Under the pieces are notes generated by a model. The model saw only the letters and a program-made list of their open reading frames with translations. It did no database searches and was not told the origin of the DNA. Below are positions 8,798-15,177 of a stretch of DNA of 64,000 bases, one piece after another. The stretch comes from Nonomuraea maritima (lineage in GTDB: Bacteria; Actinomycetota; Actinomycetes; Streptosporangiales; Streptosporangiaceae), in NCBI RefSeq assembly GCF_900100395.1, contig NZ_FNFB01000033.1, positions 1 to 64,000 of the forward strand, in the 5' to 3' direction. The stretch's first letter is position 1, and each line of letters starts with the position of its first letter. The translations under genes were made by a program, and so were the position numbers.

Positions 8798-9357
8798 CTC
8801 TCTGCGGGCGCCGCGAGCCTGGCGACGTCCCGCTCGACCGCGAGGACCGTCCCCTCGCTGTCGACCAGGCAGAACGCGGGGTACTCGGTGACGGAGAAGG
8901 CGTTGGCGACCCCGTCGGAGAAGTCCTCGTCCACGACGACCGTCGCCACCTGCCGTAGTTCGGCGGTCATCTCCGCCGTCGCGGCCGGCTCGCCGGGCGC
9001 CACGATCGCGAGGATCAGGCTGCGGCCCCCGATGCGCTCGCGGGCGTGGGCCAGGAAGCCCGGCAGCTTCTCCACACAGGGCGCGCAGCCGGGACTGAAG
9101 AACGCCACGAGCGTCTCACCCGACAGGGAACTCCGCGCGATCTCCTCCCCGTCGAGGGTGGTCGCGGTGAACTCCCCGACGGTGGCTCCCACCGTCGGCA
9201 GCGTGCCCTCCAGCGCCGCTCCCGCCGGCCCGCCCTGCAGCAGACGCTCCAGATGGGCGGTGTGTTCCTTCAGGCGGCGGACGACCCCGAGGGTCAGGAC
9301 AAGATCCAGTGCGCACACCGCCCCGACCAGGACGATGGCGGCCCACATCACGGCCAT
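8794..9357 (-). CDS. TlpA/MauD-like membrane-anchored thioredoxin-fold protein
   Basis: A 187-residue redoxin with one N-terminal membrane anchor (MWAAIVLVGAVCALDLVLTLGVV), a short coiled linker and an extracytoplasmic thioredoxin fold. The active site is FFSPGCAPCVEKLP with Cys91 and Cys94, and EYPAFCLVDSEGTVL carries the cis-proline region (TEYPAFC), with an extra Cys next to it. MauD, the relative in methylamine dehydrogenase clusters, helps form disulfides in the small subunit. Here it lies between a MauE-like gene and an exporter, so I infer it oxidises or isomerises disulfides of the eight-cysteine peptides outside the membrane. Good RBS GGAAGGGA precedes the ATG. Confidence 0.88.
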   Translation of the reverse strand: MAVMWAAIVLVGAVCALDLVLTLGVVRRLKEHTAHLERLLQGGPAGAALEGTLPTVGATVGEFTATTLDGEEIARSSLSGETLVAFFSPGCAPCVEKLPGFLAHARERIGGRSLILAIVAPGEPAATAEMTAELRQVATVVVDEDFSDGVANAFSVTEYPAFCLVDSEGTVLAVERDVARLAAPAER

Positions 9358-9385
9358 TGCATGCTCCCTTCCAGCACCCCGACGG

Positions 9386-9919
9386 CTACGACAGCCTCGG
9401 GCCGAACAGTTCGCCGAGTTCTTCGAGACGTATGACCACCACGGCCGCCGCGAGCGCCGCGCCTGCCGTGACCGCCAGCCCGGCGGCCTCGGCCGCGCCG
9501 AACGGGCCGGGGTCGAGCGTCAGCCCCGCGGCGACCGCGCCGAGAAGCAGTGCGTTGCGTACGAGATGCCACCCGCTCAGCCGCGCCGACCCGCCGAAGC
9601 ACCGGCAGGGGGCGGCCACGCCCCGGCGCAGCGCCAGCGCGATGGCCACGCCGAACGCGGCCAGGAGCAGGCCCGCGAGAGCCAGCGCCACGGACGGCGC
9701 GGGGATCAGCAGCACCACCACGGCCGCCTCGGCGGCCACGACGACCGGGGCGACGATCCTGGCGGCGGCCGTCGAGGCCCGCCCCGACGGGAGGAGGGCG
9801 CCCAGCAGCTTGCGCGTCGACTCCACGAACTCCCGCCGGTCGCCCCTGAGCTTGCTCGCGACGGAGACGGCGAAGACGAGGGCGACGAGCAGTTGACATC
9901 CGAAAGCTAGGTATTCCAC
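9386..9919 (-). CDS. MauE/DoxX-like membrane redox protein
   Basis: A 177-residue integral membrane protein with four to five helices (FGCQLLVALVFAVSVASKL, AARIVAPVVVAAEAAVVVLL, VALALAGLLLAAFGVAIALAL, LLLGAVAAGLTL, AGLAVTAGAALAAAVVVI). It carries the MauE hallmark PCRCFGG, with Cys105 and Cys107 at the membrane edge, plus Cys8. MauE-type proteins work with MauD/TlpA partners in disulfide formation. The GTG start at 9919 has GGGAG eight bases upstream; longer starts would add a charged Arg-rich leader. It lies 28 bases upstream of the TlpA-like gene. I infer it passes electrons from the thioredoxin-like partner to the respiratory chain. Confidence 0.85.
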   Translation of the reverse strand: MEYLAFGCQLLVALVFAVSVASKLRGDRREFVESTRKLLGALLPSGRASTAAARIVAPVVVAAEAAVVVLLIPAPSVALALAGLLLAAFGVAIALALRRGVAAPCRCFGGSARLSGWHLVRNALLLGAVAAGLTLDPGPFGAAEAAGLAVTAGAALAAAVVVIRLEELGELFGPRLS

Positions 9920-9960
9920 GCGTACTCCCAGCGCGAATCCGGCCGGCCGGTCGTTCGGGG

Positions 9961-9990
9961 GCCGCCGTGCCCGTGACGGCGCACGGCGGC
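9961..9990 (-). terminator. hairpin between peptide genes and redox/export genes
   Basis: GCCGCCGTGC (9961-9970) and GCACGGCGGC (9981-9990) form a perfect 10-bp stem with a 10-base loop in the 87-base gap downstream of the second peptide gene. There is no T tract. It could act as a partial terminator or an RNA 3'-end stabiliser, giving more peptide mRNA than maturation-gene mRNA, as is common for precursor-peptide operons. Function is inferred. Confidence 0.5.
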
Positions 9991-10006
9991 GTCGTGCCTT
10001 CACCGG

Positions 10007-10213
10007 TCAGCAGTAACCGCCGGTCAACCTGCAGCCCGTGCATGCCGAGCCGCTGAAACAGTGCTCGATGTACGTGCCGCGCAGGGCGGGCAGGCCGCCG
10101 TCCTTCATGCAGCAACTGCGCACACACTGGCAGGGGCCGGACGCGAGGGCCGTCATCCTGGGGACCAGCCGTTCCAGCAGCCTGTCGCCGAACCTCATGA
10201 TCACTTGCATCAT
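10007..10213 (-). CDS. cysteine-rich precursor peptide A (68 aa)
   Basis: A small peptide of unknown family. Residues 1-24 form a non-hydrophobic, amphipathic leader (FGDRLLERLVPRMTALA) ending in Ala-Leu-Ala; residues 25-68 are a core with eight cysteines at 28, 30, 34, 35, 52, 58, 61 and 68 (PCQCVRSCC, HCFSGSACTGCR, final YC). An odd tail detail is that Cys is the last residue. The leader is not a Sec signal, since it lacks a hydrophobic run. An SD GAGGGAGG precedes the ATG. Its twin lies 61 bases upstream, and MauE-like, TlpA-like, ABC exporter and S26 genes follow. I infer a secreted peptide with four disulfides; antibacterial or signalling activity is open. Confidence 0.85.
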   Translation of the reverse strand: MMQVIMRFGDRLLERLVPRMTALASGPCQCVRSCCMKDGGLPALRGTYIEHCFSGSACTGCRLTGGYC

Positions 10214-10274
10214 CGGTCATCACCTCCCTCGAAGATCGCGCGTCGGACGGGCAGGCGCACGGGATCGGGTGCTG

Positions 10275-10487
10275 CTAGCAGCTCTGCGGGGTGCTGGTGA
10301 CCCTGCAGCCCGTGCATGCCGAGCCGCTGAAACAGTGTTCGATGTAGGTTCCGGTCAGGCCCAGCGTGGAACTGAAGCGGACGCAGCAGTAGCGCACGCA
10401 CTGGCAGGGGCCGGACGCGTGGGCCGTCATCCTGGGGACGAAGTTCTCCAGGAGCCGGTCACCGAACTTCATGATCGTTTCGGTCAT
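10275..10487 (-). CDS. cysteine-rich precursor peptide B (70 aa)
   Basis: This is the first gene of the peptide operon and a paralogue of peptide A. Both share IMxFGDRLLE, VPRMTA, ASGPCQCVR, CC, GTYIEHCFSGSACTGCR and a C-terminal Cys. The eight cysteines are at 28, 30, 34, 35, 52, 58, 61 and 70. The leader ends in Ala-His-Ala at 22-24, again an A-x-A site before Ser-Gly-Pro-Cys. The variable parts are the loop at 36-45 and the last eight residues. The RBS AGGAGGTGA is a perfect match to the anti-SD, suggesting strong translation. No modifying enzyme of lanthipeptide, sactipeptide or lasso type is nearby, so disulfides are the likely only modification. Confidence 0.87.
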   Translation of the reverse strand: MTETIMKFGDRLLENFVPRMTAHASGPCQCVRYCCVRFSSTLGLTGTYIEHCFSGSACTGCRVTSTPQSC

Positions 10488-10748
10488 GGCTGTTCACCTC
10501 CTTTCTGGATCTCGTGGGTGCCGAGGCAGTCGTGGAGGAAGAGGCGAAGGAGATGAGGGGGCCCGGGTCCGGGTGGCCGCCGCCGGTCATCCGGGCTGTG
10601 CGAGGTGTGGTCCGGCCGGTTTCTGACTCGTGAGGTCAATTCCCGTTCGATCGCTCCTGCATGAGCATGGCACGGGCGCGCAGTCGCCGGTTCTCCGTGC
10701 GTGCCACGCCTCTTGCCCGTCCGTGCCGGGATTCGCGGCCGGCGGGGG
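10488..10748 (-). promoter_or_regulatory. upstream region of the peptide operon
   Basis: No gene is seen in these 261 bases. The region separates the GNAT gene stop from the strong RBS of peptide B, so it must hold the operon promoter. TTGACC on the minus strand (10634-10639) is a possible -35 box, but no good -10 follows at 17-18 bases. No regulator is encoded within the peptide operon itself. Confidence 0.3.
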
Positions 10749-11249
10749 TCACCGCCTCCTGGCGGTGTACGTGGCCGTCGTGCCGTCGCAGCGCACGCGC
10801 CGCAGCCCGGCCTTCTCCAGGACGCGTACGGAGGCCACGTTCGCCAGCTCCACGTCGGCGAACACCTCGTCCACGCCCGGAGCGGTCAGCCCGAACGCGG
10901 TCATCGCCCTGGTGGCCTCCGTGGCGTACCCGCGCCCGCGCCGCGACTCCACGATGCCGTACCCGACCTCGATGACGCCGTCGTCGGGCGGCCAGAACAG
11001 CCCGATCGCGCCGACCGCCAGACCGGTGTCCCGCTCGACGATCTGGCGCTGGCCGTACACGTACATGGCTTCGGGGCGTTCGGCGACGAAGCCGGAGATG
11101 CGCCGGTCGGCGGCGGACGGGAAGTCCCGCGCCCAGTGCGCGAGCCGCAGGCCGCCGACGACCGCGGCGATGTCGGCGGGGGGCCACAGACGCAGCACGA
11201 GCCGTTCGGTGACCACGTCGGCGCCGGTCGGCGAGGAGGAAAGGGACAC
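10749..11249 (-). CDS. GNAT family N-acetyltransferase
   Basis: An acetyl-CoA-dependent N-acetyltransferase of 166 residues, RimJ/RimL-like. It begins with VVTERLVLRLWPPADIAAVV, contains GAIGLFWPPDDGVIEVGYGI (beta4) and the acetyl-CoA binding motif ESRRGRGYATEATRAM, and ends with VFADVELANVASVRVLEKAGLRRV, typical of the family. GTG at 11249 is chosen because AGGAG lies seven bases upstream and the domain starts shortly after; the frame is open much further upstream without family character. Substrate unknown. It is in the same direction as the peptide operon but separated by 261 bases, so it is probably independent. Confidence 0.85.
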   Translation of the reverse strand: MSLSSSPTGADVVTERLVLRLWPPADIAAVVGGLRLAHWARDFPSAADRRISGFVAERPEAMYVYGQRQIVERDTGLAVGAIGLFWPPDDGVIEVGYGIVESRRGRGYATEATRAMTAFGLTAPGVDEVFADVELANVASVRVLEKAGLRRVRCDGTTATYTARRR

Positions 11250-11399
11250 GTGGCACTCCTGATTCGTTCGTACGCCACGGGGACACGGCCCTGGCGAGTG
11301 ACGGACTCGTCGAAGGAGCGATCGAAAGCGGGTCCTTCCCCATGGAACCACGACAGTCGTTCCTGGCGTGACACGCGCTCGGGAGCGGAGGTGGAGAGT

Positions 11400-11999
11400 G
11401 TGGGGTGGGTGAGACTGGGGTTCATGTTTCCGGAGACCCCGGCCGCTGCGGCGGCGATGTCCGTGGTCGGGCGGTTCTGCTCGCCCGCGCTGCTCAACCA
11501 CTGCGTCCGCTCCTACCTGTGGGCGGCGACGTACGGCGAGGCGCACGGCATCGCCCACGACGAGGAGCTGCTCTACGTCGCGGCGCTGCTGCACGACATG
11601 GGGCTGACGGAGTCGTTCGACAGTCACACGGTGCCGTTCGAGACGGCGGGCGGGCGGCTGGCCTGGGTGTTCGGCACGGCGGCCGGCTGGCCGCAGGAGC
11701 GGGCCGCGCGGGCCGAGGAGATCATCGTGCTGCACATGCGCGACGACGTGTCCGCGGCCGCCGACCCTGAGGCGCACCTGCTGCAGGTCGCCACCAGCTG
11801 GGAGATCGTCGGACGGCACGCCGACCAGTTCCCGGCCGACGTACGGGCGGACGTGCTCGCCCGCTATCCGAGGCTGACATTCGGCGCGGAGTTCCTGGCG
11901 TCGTTCGAGGACCAGGCGAGGCGCAAGCCCGACTGCGCCGCCGCCGCATCCGTCCGCAACGACCTCGCGACCCGGATGGCCGCCAACCCGCTCTCCTAG
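11400..11999 (+). CDS. HD domain protein, cyanamide hydratase-like
   Basis: An HD-superfamily metal-dependent protein of 199 residues. NHCVRSYLWAATYG supplies the first His, LLYVAALLHDMGLTE the HD pair, and VPFETAGGRLAW the FE-x-x-G element typical of the cyanamide hydratase-like branch; EIIVLHMRDDV gives a further His. That branch hydrates cyanamide to urea in fungi, but most bacterial members are untested. The GTG at 11400 follows GGAGG by eight bases; ATG 11424 is an alternative. Its stop overlaps the stop of the convergent pxpC gene. Cytoplasmic, no neighbours that reveal a substrate. Confidence 0.75.
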   Translation: MGWVRLGFMFPETPAAAAAMSVVGRFCSPALLNHCVRSYLWAATYGEAHGIAHDEELLYVAALLHDMGLTESFDSHTVPFETAGGRLAWVFGTAAGWPQERAARAEEIIVLHMRDDVSAAADPEAHLLQVATSWEIVGRHADQFPADVRADVLARYPRLTFGAEFLASFEDQARRKPDCAAAASVRNDLATRMAANPLS

Positions 12000-12847
12000 G
12001 CGACCGGGACGAACCTTACGTTCGTTCCGGGGCGGGCCTGGGCCGCGGCGGCGAGGTCGGGGGCGGGCACGACGCCGATGACCGGGTAGCCGCCCGTGGT
12101 CGGATGGTCGGCGAGGAACACCAGCGGACGGCCGTCGGGCGGCACCTGCACGCTGCCGAGCACCAGCCCCTCGCTCGGCAGCTCCCGATGGACGGCGCGT
12201 TCGAGCGAGTGCCCTTCGGTGCGCAGCGCGATCCGGTTGCTGGCGGTGGCCACCTGGAAGCGGGCCCTGGGCAGGCCGGCCAGCGCGGCCTCGGTGAACC
12301 AGTCGTGCCGGGGACCGAGGACGAGCCGGAGCACGAGGTCGCGCGCGGGCGCCGACAGCGGGGCCGTGTCCACCGGGCAGGGACGCGGGGCGGGCGTGCC
12401 GAGCGGCAGCCGGTCGCCGCCGGACAGCGGCGCCGGACCGAGGCCGGCGAGCAGATCGGTGGCGCGGCTGCCGAGGACGGGGGCGACGTCGACGCCGCCG
12501 GAGAAGGCGACGTAACTGCGTACCCCGTGGGTGGCCGTGCCGACGTCGAGCACCGCGCCCGCGGGAACGTGGACGGGCGCGCCCCAGGCGGCAGGGCGGC
12601 CGCCGACCCGTACGGGGGCGGGGGCGCCGGTGACGGCCACGGTGGTCGCCACGTGCGGCCGTACCGCGATGCCGGTGAGCGTCGTCTCCAGGGTGGCGGC
12701 CGACTCAGGGTTGCCGACGAGGCGGTTGGCGAGCCGGTGCGCCGGTTCGTCGAGCGCGCCCGAGCGCGGGATGCCGAGGTGGGCCAGGCCGTGTCGTCCG
12801 AGGTCCTGGACGGTGGTCAGCGCCCCCGCCCGGACGACCTCGATCAT
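11996..12847 (-). CDS. pxpC: 5-oxoprolinase subunit C
   Basis: PxpC (KipA/biotin-dependent carboxyltransferase-like family) is one of three subunits of the bacterial ATP-dependent 5-oxoprolinase, which opens 5-oxoproline to glutamate. The protein has the family start MIEVVRAGALTTVQDLGRHG, then GIPRSGALDEPAHRLANRLVGN, and later GPRHDWFTEAALAGL and GGYPVIGVVPAPDLAAAAQ. At 283 residues it has normal length. Its ATG overlaps the pxpB stop (ATGA), so the subunits are translationally coupled and made in equal amounts. It is the last gene of the leftward pxpABC operon. Confidence 0.92.
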   Translation of the reverse strand: MIEVVRAGALTTVQDLGRHGLAHLGIPRSGALDEPAHRLANRLVGNPESAATLETTLTGIAVRPHVATTVAVTGAPAPVRVGGRPAAWGAPVHVPAGAVLDVGTATHGVRSYVAFSGGVDVAPVLGSRATDLLAGLGPAPLSGGDRLPLGTPAPRPCPVDTAPLSAPARDLVLRLVLGPRHDWFTEAALAGLPRARFQVATASNRIALRTEGHSLERAVHRELPSEGLVLGSVQVPPDGRPLVFLADHPTTGGYPVIGVVPAPDLAAAAQARPGTNVRFVPVA

Positions 12848-13461
12848 CGGTCGACGGGCACGAAACGTACCCGCGTACCCGGGGTGAACAGCGCGGCCGG
12901 CTCGCGCGCCGGGTCCCACAGCACCAGGTCGGTACGGCCGATGAGCTGCCAGCCGCCCGGCGACGAGCGCGGGTAGACGCCGGTGTACTTCCCGGCCAGC
13001 GCGACCGACCCGGCGGGCACGGACGAGCGGGGCGTGGCGAGCCGCGGCACGTCGTAGCGCTCCGGCAGCCCGGTCAGGTAGCCGAAGCCGGGGGCGAAGC
13101 CGCAGAAGGCGACCCGGAACTCCGCGGAGGAGTGGATCTTCACCACGTCGTCCTCGGACACCTGCCAGTGCGCGGCGACGCCAGCGAGGTCGGCCCCGTC
13201 GTACCGGGTGGGCACCTCGACCAGGGCTCCCTCGTCCGCCGCCTGCTCGGTGACGTGCCAGCCGGCGATGTCGCGGGCGAGCGCGGCCGGGTCGTCGAGG
13301 CCGTCGAGGAGGACGGTGCGGGCGGCCGGGACGATCTCGCCGACGGTGGGCATCGCCCCGGCGGCGCGCCGCCGGAGCACCTCGGCGTGCAGGGACTGCA
13401 CCTCGGCGTCGGAACCGACCTCCACCAGCAGGGCACGCGTGCCCACCTTCATCACCTTCAC
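12844..13461 (-). CDS. pxpB: 5-oxoprolinase subunit B
   Basis: PxpB (KipI/AHS1 family) pairs with PxpC in 5-oxoproline hydrolysis. Recognisable segments are ALLVEVGSDAEVQSLHAEVL, VEVPTRYDGADLAGVAAHW, the conserved CGFAPGFGYLTGLP, and VALAGKYTGVYPRSSPGGWQ. The closest relatives once were called kinase A inhibitor homologues. The chosen start is GTG 13461, which overlaps the pxpA stop as GTGA; ATG 13452 is an equally open alternative three codons in. Length of 205 residues is typical. Cytoplasmic. Confidence 0.9.
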   Translation of the reverse strand: MKVMKVGTRALLVEVGSDAEVQSLHAEVLRRRAAGAMPTVGEIVPAARTVLLDGLDDPAALARDIAGWHVTEQAADEGALVEVPTRYDGADLAGVAAHWQVSEDDVVKIHSSAEFRVAFCGFAPGFGYLTGLPERYDVPRLATPRSSVPAGSVALAGKYTGVYPRSSPGGWQLIGRTDLVLWDPAREPAALFTPGTRVRFVPVDR

Positions 13462-14246
13462 GCGAAGGGCTCCACGGAGACGCCGGCCTCGGTCAGCGCC
13501 GCGCGGATGCGGCGGGCCAGGAGGGCCGCCGACGGCGTGTCGCCGTGGACGCACAGGGACCGGGCCGCGACGGGCACGGGTTCGCCGGTGGCCGCGACGA
13601 CGACGTGCTCCACCGCCATCCGTACCGAGCGGGCCACGACCTCGTCCTCGTCGTGGCGGACGGCTCCGGGCTCGCGGCGCGAGACCAGAGTGCCCGCGGC
13701 CGTGTAGGCGCGGTCGGCGAAGGCCTCCTGGACCGTCGGCGAGCCGGCGGCCACGGCGGCGCGGTGCAGCGCGGAGCCGGGCAGGCCGAGGACGGGCAGC
13801 GACGGGTCGGCCCGGCGGATGCCCTCGATGACGGCGGCGGCCTGGTCCTCGTCGGTGACCACGCGGTTGTAGAGAGCTCCGTGCGGCTTGACGTAGGAGA
13901 CCCGGGAGCCGGCCGCGCGGGCGAACACGTCGAGCGCGCCGATCTGGTACGTCACCTCGTCGGCGAGCTCGTCGGGCGCCATGTCGATCGTCCGGCGCCC
14001 GAACCCGGCGAGGTCGCGGTAGGACACCTGCGCGCCGATGCGCACGCCACGCTCGGCCGCGAGGGCGCAGACCCGCCGCATGATCGAGGGGTCGCCGGCG
14101 TGGAAGCCGCAGGCGACGTTGGCGCTCGTCACGACGTCGAGCAGGGCCTCGTCGTCGGTGAGGGTCCACCGGCCGAAGCCCTCTCCGAGGTCTGCGTTGA
14201 GGTCGATGACGTTCAGCCCCGTGTCGCGGTCACCTTGCTCGGTCAC
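13458..14246 (-). CDS. pxpA: 5-oxoprolinase subunit A (LamB/YcsF family)
   Basis: PxpA is the LamB/YcsF-type subunit of 5-oxoprolinase. The protein shows the family signature IDLNADLGEGFGRW near its start, VTSANVACGFHAGDPSIM, GAQVSYRDLAGFGRR, YVKPHGALYN, and CVHGDTPSAALLARRIR near its end, all lining the expected active site. GTG at 14246 is the most plausible start, giving 262 residues and a nine-residue lead into the first motif; its RBS is weak. It is the first gene of the operon and faces the DUF969 gene across a 232-base control region. Confidence 0.92.
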   Translation of the reverse strand: MTEQGDRDTGLNVIDLNADLGEGFGRWTLTDDEALLDVVTSANVACGFHAGDPSIMRRVCALAAERGVRIGAQVSYRDLAGFGRRTIDMAPDELADEVTYQIGALDVFARAAGSRVSYVKPHGALYNRVVTDEDQAAAVIEGIRRADPSLPVLGLPGSALHRAAVAAGSPTVQEAFADRAYTAAGTLVSRREPGAVRHDEDEVVARSVRMAVEHVVVAATGEPVPVAARSLCVHGDTPSAALLARRIRAALTEAGVSVEPFA

Positions 14247-14478
14247 GTCGTGGCCGTCCAATCGCTCGTTCCAGGTGCTCGTTCGATGTGTCGTGGAGGA
14301 GCCGCAGGTGGTGCGGCCTGGGGAAGCGCGAGGTACGGGCAGAGGTGCACCGCCGCGTCTGATCTCACATGTTGACACATTGCACCCTTGTGGGGTTGTT
14401 GAACAATACCTTAACCTCTCGGGGAACTCCCCTCCACCCCATATGGGACGGGACACCAGTACCAAAAGGGACGTCCAT
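14247..14478. promoter_or_regulatory. divergent control region of the pyroglutamate module
   Basis: This gap separates pxpABC from the rightward DUF969-DUF979-pcp-DUF2891 genes and is noticeably less GC-rich near 14365-14420. It holds a perfect TTGTT-G-AACAA inverted repeat at 14396-14406 and a TTGACA box at 14372-14377 on the plus strand. A shared regulator, perhaps GntR-like, could bind the repeat, but no regulator gene lies in the module. Confidence 0.4.
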
Positions 14479-15177
14479 ATGATCGTTCTCCTTGGTGTTG
14501 CCGTGGTCATCCTCGGTTTCGCCCTGAAACAAAACCCGCTGCTGGTCGTGGCAGTGGCCGGTATCGTCACTGGTCTGCTGGGCGGTCTGTCGCCACAGCA
14601 GGTGATCGCGGCCTTCGGCGACGGCTTCGCCTCCAGCCGGTCGGTGACGATCTTCGTCATCACGCTGCCCGTGATCGGCCTCCTGGAGCGGTACGGCCTC
14701 CAGCAGCAGGCCCGCAACCTCATCGGCAAGCTCGCCGGCCTCACCACAGGACGCTTCCTCACGCTGTACCTCTTCATCCGGCAGATCACCGCCGCGCTCG
14801 GGCTCACCAACATCGGCGGCCCCGCGCAGTCGGTGCGGCCGCTGGTCGCGCCGATGGCCGAAGGCGCCGCCGAGCGCCGCTACGGGCCGCTGCCCGAGCG
14901 GGTCCGCGAGAAGATCAGGTCCTACTCCTCCAGCGCCGACACGGTCGGCCTGTTCTTCGGTGAGGACATCTTCATCGCCATCGGGTCGATCCTGCTCATC
15001 ACCGGCTTCGTGAACACGACGTACGGCACCCACCTTGAGCCGCTGAGCCTGGCCATCTGGGCCATTCCGACCGCGATCTGCGCCTTCGTCATCCACGGCT
15101 ACCGGATGGTGTCCCTGGACCGGTGGCTGGCCCGCGAGCTCGACGCGGCGGTCGCGAAGCGGGAGACGGTCAAGTGA
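14479..15177 (+). CDS. DUF969 membrane protein, candidate 5-oxoproline transporter subunit
   Basis: A 232-residue membrane protein of the DUF969 family. Helices include IVLLGVAVVILGFALKQNPL, VAVAGIVTGLLGGLSP, VTIFVITLPVIGLLE and IAIGSILLITGFVNTT. A central FIRQITAALGLTNIGGPAQSVRPL block is highly conserved-looking. ATG 14479 has AAAAGGGA upstream and matches the hydrophobic start. It overlaps the next gene by GTGA, so DUF969 and DUF979 likely form one complex. Its place between pxpABC and pyroglutamyl peptidase suggests uptake of 5-oxoproline or a pyroglutamyl peptide; this is inferred from context, not from the fold. Confidence 0.8.
   Translation: MIVLLGVAVVILGFALKQNPLLVVAVAGIVTGLLGGLSPQQVIAAFGDGFASSRSVTIFVITLPVIGLLERYGLQQQARNLIGKLAGLTTGRFLTLYLFIRQITAALGLTNIGGPAQSVRPLVAPMAEGAAERRYGPLPERVREKIRSYSSSADTVGLFFGEDIFIAIGSILLITGFVNTTYGTHLEPLSLAIWAIPTAICAFVIHGYRMVSLDRWLARELDAAVAKRETVK

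Larger units (their letters stand above)
10007..10487 (-). repeat. tandem gene duplication of the peptide genes
   Basis: The two peptide genes are also similar as DNA. A 36-base block is identical at 10028-10063 and 10302-10337, covering the HCFSGSACTGC region, and a 21-base block is identical at 10125-10145 and 10399-10419, covering ASGPCQC. Between them the loop codons differ freely. This points to a fairly recent tandem duplication with diversification limited to the loop and tail. Confidence 0.85.

Noticed and set aside
7055..9910. Plus-strand open frame of more than 900 codons opposite the ABC/TlpA/MauE genes
   Set aside because: It is the antisense shadow of well-supported minus-strand genes, with low-complexity composition and no domain.
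10007..10487. Peptides as lanthipeptide, sactipeptide, thiopeptide or lasso precursors
   Set aside because: No LanM/LanBC, radical SAM, YcaO or lasso cyclase gene is near; the neighbours point to disulfide chemistry instead.
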